From Planctomycetota bacterium (GTDB lineage: Bacteria; Planctomycetota; Planctomycetia; Gemmatales; Gemmataceae): a DNA stretch of 6,116 nt. Location: contig JAGWVO010000224.1 in assembly GCA_018970845.1 (NCBI GenBank), forward strand, positions 1-6,116. The letters run 5' to 3'. The translations under genes and the position numbers were made by a program. Under the pieces are notes generated by a model. The model was not told the DNA's origin. It saw only the letters and a list, made by a program, of their open reading frames with translations, and did no database searches. This document shows positions 1 to 6,116 of this stretch, in pieces (position 1 is the stretch's first letter; each line of letters starts with the position of its first letter).

Positions 1-574
1 CGCCGCCGGCATCGACTGCACCGACTTCTCGGCCTACATCTACAACCTCGCCCTGGGCATCCAGATGCATTCGGGCGTTGTCAACCAGATCACCTTCTCC
101 GTGAACGGAAACCCGACCGTGGGCAACCTGGTGCCAAACGCCGTTCCCTCGGCCACGGTTCTCAATCCGGACGGGTCCGCCATCACGCCTGTTTTCTTCA
201 AGTCGCCGACATTTGGCCAGAGCCGGATCAACCAGCCCGGCTCGCTCACCTCCCTCACGAACCAGCTTCAGGCCGGAGACCTGCTTTACATCGGCAATCC
301 CACCGATGGCGTCCTGCATGTGGTGGTCTGGCTCGGCATCACGGGAACCGACTCGGCGGGCAACACATTCCCGCTTGTGATCAGCAGCCACGACAACACA
401 CCGGCGATTTTCGACACCGCCGCGGTTGACCCGGTCACCGGGTTCCCGCTCGACAACAACATCAACGGCCATCTGCCGCCACCGGGCGTCCAGATCCTGC
501 CGTTTGTCTCTTCCAACTGGTTCTACCAGGACTTCCTGATCGCCATGCGCGTCTTGCCCGCGTCAAGCACCTGA
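1..574 (+). CDS. NlpC/P60-like (papain-fold) cysteine peptidase, C-terminal part
   Basis: Partial gene whose reading frame is open to the left edge (first full codon at base 2). 190 residues are visible, ending at TGA 572-574. The ATG at 65 is internal, because the conserved active-site block lies before it. Visible motifs: GIDCTDFSAYIYN with the probable nucleophile Cys at 17-19, then a GDLLYIGNP strand followed by LHVVVWLG with the probable catalytic His at 317-319, then VISSHDN, whose His (389-391) could be the third polar residue. This Cys / GDLLYF-like / HVxxxLG order is typical of NlpC/P60 enzymes, which usually cut peptide bonds in cell-wall peptides. Cys to His is 100 residues here, longer than usual, with a Pro/Asn/Gly/Thr-rich insert between them. 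The missing N-terminus probably carries a signal peptide or other domains. The gene converges on the minus-strand genes and shows no sign of belonging to their operon. The fold is fairly secure; the substrate is unknown. Confidence 0.72.
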   Translation, partial: AAGIDCTDFSAYIYNLALGIQMHSGVVNQITFSVNGNPTVGNLVPNAVPSATVLNPDGSAITPVFFKSPTFGQSRINQPGSLTSLTNQLQAGDLLYIGNPTDGVLHVVVWLGITGTDSAGNTFPLVISSHDNTPAIFDTAAVDPVTGFPLDNNINGHLPPPGVQILPFVSSNWFYQDFLIAMRVLPASST

Positions 575-598
575 TCTTTTACGGCTGGAAGCCTCGAA
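575..598. other. Convergent intergenic gap (24 bp)
   Basis: This short gap separates the stop codon of the + strand peptidase gene from the stop codon of the minus-strand GIDE-LemA gene. It contains a 4-bp inverted repeat (GGCT TCC AGCC on the minus strand, 583-593). The repeat lacks a following T-run on either strand, so no convincing intrinsic terminator is visible. Confidence 0.6.
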
Positions 599-1885
599 TC
601 ACCGCGCCAGGTTCACCTTCACGGGTTGCCTTTCAATGCCCTCGGTCACGAGCAGCGGCAGGCGCCTGATGCCGGCCAGGCTGGCAACCCAGCCCTCAGG
701 GAATCGCTCGGCCCGGGTGTTGGCGTTGGTGATGGCGTCGTTGAGATAGTCGCGCGCCATGGCGATCCTCTGTTCCGTTTCGGCGAGTTCCTTTTGCAGG
801 CTCAGGAAATTCGCGTTGGCCTTCAGGTCTGGATAGGCCTCCGCCATTCCCATGATGCCGCCGGAAAGACCCGTCAGTTGGCCGCCGGCCGCCTTGGCCC
901 TGAGGCCGGCCAACGCCTCGTTCGCGCCGGCCTCGTGCGATCGGGCCGCCTCCACGACGCGGACAAGTTCCGGAATGAGGTCGTTGCGCCTCTTGAGCTG
1001 GATATCCACCAGCGATTCCGCCTGCCTGACCCGGTTGCGCAGGTCGGTCATGCTGTTGAACACCTGCCACAACCATGCCAAAAGAAGCACGCCCGCGGCA
1101 CCCAGTGAAAACCATCCCGCCGGCAGCAGGTCGGGCCAGTCGGCGGGCCCCATCTGGTTGCGGTCGACGGCCCAGCCGCCGGCAGGCAGGGCCAGCACCA
1201 ACAACCCCGTGAGCCAGATGGTCCAGCCATGGCCGCCCGCCACCTGGTCCTCGCTTCGCGTGCTGATGAGGAACATCGGAGCGGACGGATCCGCGGCGAT
1301 CTCCGCGGCCACCACATCTTCCCGCTGCCGCGCCTTTCCGACCACGAACACGGGCGAGTGCAACGGCACCGCCGACTCCGTGAACATGCGCCGTCCGGTG
1401 CTGTCGATGACGCCACCGGACGGCCCCTTGCCATAATACAGGTCGCTGAATGCGGTGACCGTCTCGCTGAACACCGCGCGCCCCTCAATGGTGGCGCCCT
1501 CCGGCCTGACAAGGATCGAGCCGGTGTCATCCACCAGGTGGAAGGGAGACGCGAGCCCGCCCGAGGCCACCGTCGTCCAGCCGCTTTCCACGCGGGTTTC
1601 CGTCCGGGAGTTGCCATCCTTGTCGGTCACGGTGTAGGTGACGACCCGCCGCCATTCCTCCGACACGCTCCAATGGAACTGCACGCAGGCCGCCTCGGCA
1701 AGATAACTGGTGAGCGGTTCCTCGATCTCGGCGGTTCCCTTGAGTTCCACAAGCCCGATGAAAACCCCGCGGGCCTTCGAGGTGGGAAGGTCCTGGATCA
1801 ACCTGCGAAGACGCAGCGCCCTGGCCCAGAACCAGAGCGGCAGCAAGGCCAAAACCGACGCTCCCAAGGTGAATGGCCAAGGCAT
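599..1885 (-). CDS. GIDE-LemA fusion membrane protein
   Basis: 428-residue protein, ATG at 1885 to TGA at 599. Predicted order: TM1 about residues 5-20, followed by a basic stretch (ARALRLRRL); a GIDE-type domain about 40-215; TM2 about 221-239; a short acidic loop; TM3 about 257-275; a LemA domain about 276-428. GIDE hallmarks are the GVFIGLVELKGTAEIEEPLTS segment with Cys67, TGSILVRPEGA (121-131) and VPLHSPVFVVGKA (173-185), placed between two TM helices as in the mitochondrial E3 ligase MUL1. The RING finger of MUL1 is absent: Cys67 is the only cysteine. LemA hallmarks are IQLKRRNDLIPELV (295-308), AEAYPDLKANANF (348-360) and LAETEQRIAMAR (367-378). The LemA part lacks about 18 residues between HE and AEAYP compared with the neighbouring LemA, and its C-terminal end is poorly conserved. 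The start lies 22 bp after the LemA stop with only a weak G-rich ribosome site, so the two are probably co-translated. By the positive-inside rule both soluble domains face the cytoplasm. Function is unknown; a scaffold or membrane-stress role is a guess. Confidence 0.85.
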   Translation of the reverse strand: MPWPFTLGASVLALLPLWFWARALRLRRLIQDLPTSKARGVFIGLVELKGTAEIEEPLTSYLAEAACVQFHWSVSEEWRRVVTYTVTDKDGNSRTETRVESGWTTVASGGLASPFHLVDDTGSILVRPEGATIEGRAVFSETVTAFSDLYYGKGPSGGVIDSTGRRMFTESAVPLHSPVFVVGKARQREDVVAAEIAADPSAPMFLISTRSEDQVAGGHGWTIWLTGLLVLALPAGGWAVDRNQMGPADWPDLLPAGWFSLGAAGVLLLAWLWQVFNSMTDLRNRVRQAESLVDIQLKRRNDLIPELVRVVEAARSHEAGANEALAGLRAKAAGGQLTGLSGGIMGMAEAYPDLKANANFLSLQKELAETEQRIAMARDYLNDAITNANTRAERFPEGWVASLAGIRRLPLLVTEGIERQPVKVNLAR

Positions 1886-1907
1886 CTGTCGGACCCCGGG
1901 GCGGGCC

Positions 1908-2507
1908 TCAGAACTTCACCTTCACCGCCTGGCGTTCCTCGGGATTGTCGATCTCGAAAAGCGAGGCGGGGCCAAAGCCGAGCATGCCGGCGAAAGCGAT
2001 GGCGGGAAAAACCTCCCGAGAGGTGTTGTAAGTGGTGACCTTGTCGTTGAAGTCCTGCCTGGCGAAGGCGATGCGGTTTTCCGTCTCGCCCAGTTCGCCC
2101 TGAAGCTGGAGCATGTTCTCGTTGGCCTTGAGGTTCGGGTAGGCCTCGGCCAACGCGAACAACCGGCCCATGCTGCCGCGCAACACGGCCTCCGCCTCGC
2201 CGACCTTGCGCATGGCCTCGGGGTCGCCGGGATTTTCCGCGGCCTTCTGGCTCACGGCGAACGCCGTGTTGCGCGCCTGGATCACCGCGTCGAGCGTCTG
2301 CCTCTCGTGCGCCATGGCTCCCTTGACGCTTTCCACCAGGTTGGGAATCAGGTCGTAGCGGCGCTTGAGCTGCACATCAACCTTGGCGAAGGCGTTCTTG
2401 TAATCGTTTCGCTTGCCGATCAGCCCGTTGTAGATCGAGATCACCAACAGGGCGACCACGACCACGGCTCCTCCGGCCACCAGGAGACCGATCATCAGTT
2501 CCGACAT
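1908..2507 (-). CDS. lemA: LemA family protein
   Basis: 199 residues, close to the usual LemA length. A single N-terminal TM helix (about residues 5-25) with an acidic start (MSEL) and a basic stretch after it (GKRNDYK) predicts N-terminus out and the helical body in the cytoplasm. Family motifs are well kept: IYNGLIGKRND (25-35), VDVQLKRRYDLIPNLVESVKG (43-63), HE at 67-68, AEAYPNLKANENMLQLQGEL (120-139), ETENRIAFARQDFNDKVTTYN (141-161), FP at 167-168, then GFGPASLFE and a KVKF end. LemA proteins form elongated helical bundles. Their biochemical role is not settled, and in other bacteria they often sit beside TPM-domain or peptidase genes. Here the partner is a GIDE-LemA fusion 22 bp downstream, which carries a second, more divergent LemA copy. 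The ATG is supported by GGAG 7 bp upstream and by the TM helix beginning right after it. Confidence 0.93.
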   Translation of the reverse strand: MSELMIGLLVAGGAVVVVALLVISIYNGLIGKRNDYKNAFAKVDVQLKRRYDLIPNLVESVKGAMAHERQTLDAVIQARNTAFAVSQKAAENPGDPEAMRKVGEAEAVLRGSMGRLFALAEAYPNLKANENMLQLQGELGETENRIAFARQDFNDKVTTYNTSREVFPAIAFAGMLGFGPASLFEIDNPEERQAVKVKF

Positions 2508-2514
2508 GCTTCAA

Positions 2515-2518
2515 CTCC
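2515..2518 (-). promoter_or_regulatory. Ribosome binding site of LemA gene
   Basis: GGAG on the minus strand lies 7 bases before the ATG at 2507. It supports this start for the LemA gene and shows that translation can begin independently of the adaptor gene, which ends 89 bp upstream. Confidence 0.65.
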
Positions 2519-2543
2519 ATTCAGAGCGGAATTTTGATTGTTC

Positions 2544-2572
2544 ATTGCTGTCGATGGGAGGATGGTTGTCAA
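2544..2572 (-). promoter_or_regulatory. Candidate sigma70-type promoter for the lemA module
   Basis: On the minus strand, in the 89-bp gap between the adaptor stop (2597) and the LemA start (2507), there is a perfect TTGACA (-35, bases 2567-2572). A weak -10-like AGCAAT (2544-2549) follows after the ideal 17-bp spacing, with an A/T-rich stretch (AATCAAAATT) just downstream. This would give a leader of about 30 bases ahead of the GGAG ribosome site. The -35 and spacing are strong, but the -10 matches only half the consensus. One such hexamer could occur by chance. No terminator is visible before it, so read-through from the pump genes is also possible. Confidence 0.4.
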
Positions 2573-2596
2573 GGCTTGCGGTTTCCATCATGGCAT

Positions 2597-3622
2597 TCAC
2601 CAATCGGCAGGGTGGGGCAAAACGGGCTGCCCATCGGAAAGTTCACCCTGCTGGCTGGAAACCAGTTCATCGCTGGCCGTGAACCCGGGCGGCCCCCCCG
2701 CCCCTGGGGCAATCCTGATTTTCGCCATGACACCATTATCGAAGTCCACGACAACAGGCACCAGCCGAGCCACTCCGTCCTTCACCACGAATACCGACGG
2801 AACGCCCCCCTTGCGAAAGACAACCGTGCTGGGCACCAGGTCCGTGTCATGGAACGACTTGAGCACGAGCCGCATGGTTCCATACATTCCCGGCAGCAAG
2901 CGGGCCGCCGCGGCCCCCTTGGGAAGGACGGGAAACGATGGAACCAACCCGCCCTTGAGGCTGTCGGGATTTCCCGCCTTGGCCCGGGCCGCCAGCTTGC
3001 GGTGTTCGTCCTCCGTGCCGTTGAAAAGGTCTACCTCCACGCGGAGGGTCCTGTCGCTGGCCCGCAGGGAAGGAGCCATGCGTGTGACCTTTGCCCGGAT
3101 GACGGTTCCAGGCAGCGCATCCATGCGGATTTCCGCTTCGGTTTCGGGCGTGACTTGGGCGATGTACGGTTCGGGCACGGCCATTGAAATGGTGACGATG
3201 TCGGTGCGCTCGATCGTCATCAGGGCCATCGCCCCGGGAACCACCGCCGCGTCCTGCGCGAAAGCCCCCGGGTCGGCTCCGCGCGCCGAGACCACGCCGT
3301 CAAAGGGGGCCTTGAGCGGCATCACGGTTTTGTCGGTTCCCACCACCTCGACAACCCGCTCGCCCGCCGTCACCCGGTCGCCGATATCCTTTTCGATGAA
3401 GGTGACGATCCCCGGGGCCGCCGCGTTCAACTCGACCCTGAAGTAAGGGGCGACAAAAGCGGGTTGCTCCACGGACACCGCGAGGTCGGGACCCCGCCGG
3501 GGCCTGATGGTCCTCACATGGATGACATCCGGGGATTCGCGGAATCCGCCCGGCGCGAGTTCATGGCAACCCATGAGGGAAGCCGCCAAGATCAGGCCGG
3601 GAATGCGAAATTCATGAGCCAT
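2597..3622 (-). CDS. HlyD/AcrA-family lipoprotein adaptor of RND pump, hairpin-less
   Basis: 341 residues from ATG 3622, chosen because GGAGGG stands 8 bases upstream and the product then begins with a lipoprotein signal: MAHEFR, a hydrophobic core, lipobox SLMGC with Cys19. The TTG at 3676 would add 18 polar residues and spoil the signal. Domains: lipoyl/barrel-sandwich halves at about 61-95 (GIVTFIEKDIGDRVTAGERV) and 101-137 (LKAPFDGVVSARG); beta-barrel about 141-255, with LLPGMYGTMRL near its end; membrane-proximal part about 262-334. Such adaptors link an RND pump to an outer-membrane channel. Two oddities are visible. The two lipoyl halves are joined by fewer than ten residues, so the coiled-coil hairpin that normally contacts a TolC-like channel is missing. 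About 40 extra residues (202-243) sit in the barrel region. The gene overlaps the pump gene by 11 bp, implying translational coupling and a dedicated pairing. Substrate is unknown. Confidence 0.88.
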   Translation of the reverse strand: MAHEFRIPGLILAASLMGCHELAPGGFRESPDVIHVRTIRPRRGPDLAVSVEQPAFVAPYFRVELNAAAPGIVTFIEKDIGDRVTAGERVVEVVGTDKTVMPLKAPFDGVVSARGADPGAFAQDAAVVPGAMALMTIERTDIVTISMAVPEPYIAQVTPETEAEIRMDALPGTVIRAKVTRMAPSLRASDRTLRVEVDLFNGTEDEHRKLAARAKAGNPDSLKGGLVPSFPVLPKGAAAARLLPGMYGTMRLVLKSFHDTDLVPSTVVFRKGGVPSVFVVKDGVARLVPVVVDFDNGVMAKIRIAPGAGGPPGFTASDELVSSQQGELSDGQPVLPHPADW

Positions 3623-6116
3623 GCCTTGTTCCCTCCGCGTCGATCCGCGCCAATTCCGCCTCGACACGGTCTTCAAGGGTTCCGGACCCGGTCAGGAATG
3701 TGTAAAGGACCGGAACCATGAACAGCGTGAGCACCGTGGAACTGATCATTCCGCCGACCACCGCCCGGGCCAGGGGCACATTCGCCTCGTTGCCCCGGCC
3801 GAGCCCTATGGCCATCGGGGCCAGGGCCAGCACGGTGGCGAGGAAGGTCATGAGAATGGGCTTGAAGCGAGTGGTGGCCGCGAGCATGATCGCGTTGGCG
3901 GGTCCGCCCGACGATTTCAACCGCCTGTTGGCGAAGTCCACGAGCAGGACTCCGTTGTTGACGGCGATTCCTACCAGGAAAATCATTCCCATCAGAGATT
4001 GCACATTGAAGGTTGTCCCCGTCCACCGCAGCATGGCGACCACCCCGATGAAACCCAGGGGAACCGTCGCCATGATCACCAGCGGCCCCGCCCATGACCT
4101 GAACAGGCTCACCTGCAACAGGTAAACCAGAAGCGCCGCCAGCACCAAGCCCGTCGCGAGGCTGGCGAACGCCTCGCCCATGCGCGCGTATTCGCCCTTG
4201 ATGCCCACCTGCACGCCCTCTGGCAAGGACAAGCCTCGGAGGCTCGCGGCGATATCCCCGGCCACGGCGCCAATGTCCCGACCCTCGGTGTTGACCAGGA
4301 CATTCGCCACCCTTCGCAACCCCGAATGGTGGATCTCGACGGCGTCTTCCCGTTGGCGGATCGAGGCCATGGTTCCAAGGTTCACCGTGCCCGCCTGACC
4401 CGGGGCCTTGACGGGCAAACCCAGGATGTCGTCGATGGTGCGCCCGGAGGATTCGGGATATTGCACGCCCACGAAGTACTGGTTGCCCGAGGACGAGTCG
4501 ATCCAGAAGTTCCTGTGGACCGAGACGCTCGAGTTCATCGCCACGACGGCCTGCCTGATGACATCCTCCGCGGAAAGTCCGAGGATGGCGGCCTTTTGCC
4601 TGTCGATGTCGATGACCAGGTAGCGGGCATCGGCTCGCTGCTGGATTCGCGCATCGGCGGCCCCGGGCACCCTCGACGCCAGGCCTCGAATCCGGGACGC
4701 CAACTCAAGTGATTGCTCAGAGGTGCCCCCCTCGATCTCGATGTCGATGGGCGACGAAGCCCCTTGGTTGAGGGCCGTCGAGACCATGCCACCGGTGTCG
4801 AAGCTGTAGCGAAGGTCGGCGAATTTGGGCTCGAGGCTCATCAGTTGCCTCAGCCTTTCGGCGTGCTGCCGCGCCGAAAGCGTCCGGTTGGTTGTCAGTT
4901 GAATGCGAATCACGGCGTCCTGCTGGCCGGAGTTCGCCGTGTAGGCGGCGGACCAATCAGGGTTGAGGCCGAGTTCCGACACGATCATGGCCCGCTCGGA
5001 TTCCGCGATGGCGCCCCGTATGAATTCCTCAACCTCGGCGATCCTTTTTTCCGCGGCGTCCAGGCGCAGCGCCGAGGGAGCCCTCACAAACAGGCTGATC
5101 TGCCCGGAATCCACCACGGGAAAGAATTCGCGGCCGACTCCCGGAACCATGGCCAAGGCGCCCGCGAACAGTATGGCGACGGCGATCATGGCGAGGAAGC
5201 GCCGGCTGAGGACCCAGGCCAAGGCCATGCCGTAACCCGCCGTGAGTGACTCAATACCCCTTTGGAAGGGCGCGACCAGCCTGCCGGCGAAATCGGCATC
5301 CCCGTCCCGGTCGGCGCCGGAGAGGTGCCGGTCGGGCAGGAAACGGGCGCACATCATCGGCACAAATGTCCGGGAAAGCAAAAACGAGGTCAGCATCGCG
5401 CAACCGACCGCGACGGTCAGCGGCCTGAACAGGAAACCGCTAACGCCGGGCAGGAACGCGAGCGGTGCCAGCACGATCACCGTGGTGCAGGTCGCCACCA
5501 GCACGGGCACCATCACCTCGGCGCAGCCGTCCAAGGCGGCGCGAACCCGCGACTTGCCCATGTGATAGTTGCGGTGATTGTTTTCGAGCTCCACGATCGC
5601 GTCATCCACGAGCGGACCGATGGCCAGCGCCAGTCCGGCCAGGGTCATCAGGTTGATCGTGTTGCCCGTGGCGAACAGGCCCAAAACCGCGCCCGAGATA
5701 GCCAGCGGAATCGACATGACGGCGATGAGGGTCATCCGCCAGTTCCCCAGGAACAGCAGGATCATGGCGGAAACCAGCGCGGCCCCGGTGATTCCCTCCT
5801 CCAACAGCGACATGAGGGCGGCACGGACCGCCACTGTCTGGTCCATCACCAGGGACAGGGAGGTTTTCCGTGGCAGCCTGGATTCCATGTGCGGAATCCT
5901 GGCCCGCACCCCGTCCGCGACGGCAAGGCTGCTGGCGCCCTGCTGCCGGTAGATGGGCACATAAACCTCGTTCCTGCCATCGATCCGCACCCGCGAGGTC
6001 TGGATCATCGCCGAATCCTCGGCCCTGCCGACATCCTTGAGGAGGATGGCCTGCCGGGCGCCAAGGGTGACCGGAAACTCGTTGAGGTCCGCCACCCGCT
6101 CGACCATGGAATTGCT
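3612..6116 (-). CDS. RND-family efflux permease, N-terminus cut by window edge
   Basis: 834 residues visible, with the frame open through base 6116. The ATG at 6107 is internal (the codons before it read S-N-S), and about 200-240 residues, including TM1, are missing compared with the usual 1000-1050. This is the inner-membrane, proton-driven pump of a tripartite-type exporter. Counting the Met at 6107 as residue 1: TM2-TM6 lie at about 98-250, with the TM4 motif LAIGPLVDDAIVELEN holding the proton-relay Asp pair (168-169, bases 5601-5606). TM7 is about 303-322, and the second porter region with docking loops about 330-640 (SSSGNQYFVGVQYPE at 538-552). TM8-TM12 are about 642-804, with GIAVNNGVLLVDF (713-725) and TTRFKPILMT (745-754). 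Asn717 stands where AcrB has Lys940 and Lys749 where AcrB has Arg971. The NN form is common in RND subgroups outside the AcrB type. No frameshift is seen. The stop overlaps the adaptor start. Substrate is not predictable. Confidence 0.93.
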   Translation of the reverse strand, partial: SNSMVERVADLNEFPVTLGARQAILLKDVGRAEDSAMIQTSRVRIDGRNEVYVPIYRQQGASSLAVADGVRARIPHMESRLPRKTSLSLVMDQTVAVRAALMSLLEEGITGAALVSAMILLFLGNWRMTLIAVMSIPLAISGAVLGLFATGNTINLMTLAGLALAIGPLVDDAIVELENNHRNYHMGKSRVRAALDGCAEVMVPVLVATCTTVIVLAPLAFLPGVSGFLFRPLTVAVGCAMLTSFLLSRTFVPMMCARFLPDRHLSGADRDGDADFAGRLVAPFQRGIESLTAGYGMALAWVLSRRFLAMIAVAILFAGALAMVPGVGREFFPVVDSGQISLFVRAPSALRLDAAEKRIAEVEEFIRGAIAESERAMIVSELGLNPDWSAAYTANSGQQDAVIRIQLTTNRTLSARQHAERLRQLMSLEPKFADLRYSFDTGGMVSTALNQGASSPIDIEIEGGTSEQSLELASRIRGLASRVPGAADARIQQRADARYLVIDIDRQKAAILGLSAEDVIRQAVVAMNSSVSVHRNFWIDSSSGNQYFVGVQYPESSGRTIDDILGLPVKAPGQAGTVNLGTMASIRQREDAVEIHHSGLRRVANVLVNTEGRDIGAVAGDIAASLRGLSLPEGVQVGIKGEYARMGEAFASLATGLVLAALLVYLLQVSLFRSWAGPLVIMATVPLGFIGVVAMLRWTGTTFNVQSLMGMIFLVGIAVNNGVLLVDFANRRLKSSGGPANAIMLAATTRFKPILMTFLATVLALAPMAIGLGRGNEANVPLARAVVGGMISSTVLTLFMVPVLYTFLTGSGTLEDRVEAELARIDAEGTRHGS
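3631..3636 (-). promoter_or_regulatory. Ribosome binding site deciding the adaptor start
   Basis: GGAGGG on the minus strand, 8 bases before the ATG at 3622 and inside the last codons of the RND gene. It favours the ATG at 3622 over the in-frame TTG at 3676 and fits translational coupling of adaptor to pump. Confidence 0.75.

Noticed and set aside
65..574. ATG at 65 as the true start of the peptidase
   Set aside because: The frame is open to the left edge, and the conserved active-site Cys block (GIDCTDF) lies before this Met.
583..593. Small inverted repeat GGCT-GGA-AGCC as a terminator
   Set aside because: The stem is only 4 bp and no T-run follows on either strand.
599..1885. E3 ubiquitin ligase activity suggested by GIDE similarity
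   Set aside because: There is no RING finger, and only one cysteine exists in the whole protein.
2583..2593. CCATGATGG palindrome after the adaptor stop
   Set aside because: A 4-bp stem with a one-base loop is not a stable hairpin, and no T-run follows.
1229..3446. Long + strand open frames (1229-2038, 1710-2537, 2538-3446) opposite the minus-strand genes
   Set aside because: Their translations are Arg/Pro/His-rich or Ser/Thr/Ala-rich and lack any family motif. They lie antisense to genes with clear domains, as expected in GC-rich DNA.
3623..3676. TTG at 3676 as start of the adaptor gene
   Set aside because: It would add a charged 18-residue lead before the lipoprotein signal and lengthen the overlap with the pump gene. 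The ATG at 3622 has a strong ribosome site and puts the lipobox Cys at residue 19.
6105..6107. ATG at 6107 as the true start of the RND gene
   Set aside because: The frame continues to the edge, and the protein would lack TM1 and most of the first porter domain. It is truncated by the window, not a short variant.
1..6116. tRNA, rRNA, CRISPR array, insertion sequence or phage-related genes
   Set aside because: No matching secondary-structure motif, repeat array, terminal repeats or transposase/integrase sequence was seen on either strand.

Overview
The window is about 6.1 kb of GC-rich, densely coding bacterial DNA (roughly 60-65% G+C by eye). It looks like a Gram-negative-type (two-membrane) organism, because it encodes an RND pump and a lipoprotein periplasmic adaptor. 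The protein style (an adaptor with a DIGDRV-type lipoyl motif, an RND protein with a GNQYFVGVQYPE segment, and GIDE plus LemA proteins) would fit Verrucomicrobiota, Planctomycetota or a neighbouring phylum. That placement is only an impression.

Layout. On the + strand, the left edge holds the last 190 codons of a papain-fold NlpC/P60-like cysteine peptidase that starts outside the window. It converges on four genes that all run on the minus strand, right to left. In transcription order these are: (1) an RND-family inner-membrane transporter, cut by the right edge so that TM1 and part of the first porter domain are missing; (2) a small HlyD/AcrA-family lipoprotein adaptor that overlaps the pump gene by 11 bp; (3) after an 89-bp gap with a candidate internal promoter, a stand-alone LemA protein; (4) after 22 bp, a GIDE-LemA fusion protein with three predicted membrane segments. 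Only 24 bp separate the fusion gene from the convergent peptidase gene. No stretch over 300 bp lacks a gene, and I see no tRNA, rRNA, CRISPR array, insertion sequence or obvious repeat.

How the genes may work together. The pump and adaptor should form one inner-membrane/periplasm unit. Two things about that unit are odd. The pump gene precedes the adaptor gene, and the adaptor has no room for the alpha-helical hairpin that normally docks on a TolC-type outer-membrane channel. No such channel is encoded in the window. The LemA and GIDE-LemA genes look like a second module of membrane-anchored proteins whose soluble domains are predicted to face the cytoplasm. LemA function is not firmly known. 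The internal promoter candidate means this module could be transcribed apart from the pump, so a functional link between the two rests on proximity and shared strand only.

The most interesting items are the GIDE-LemA fusion next to a free LemA paralogue, and the hairpin-less adaptor with an insertion in its barrel region.
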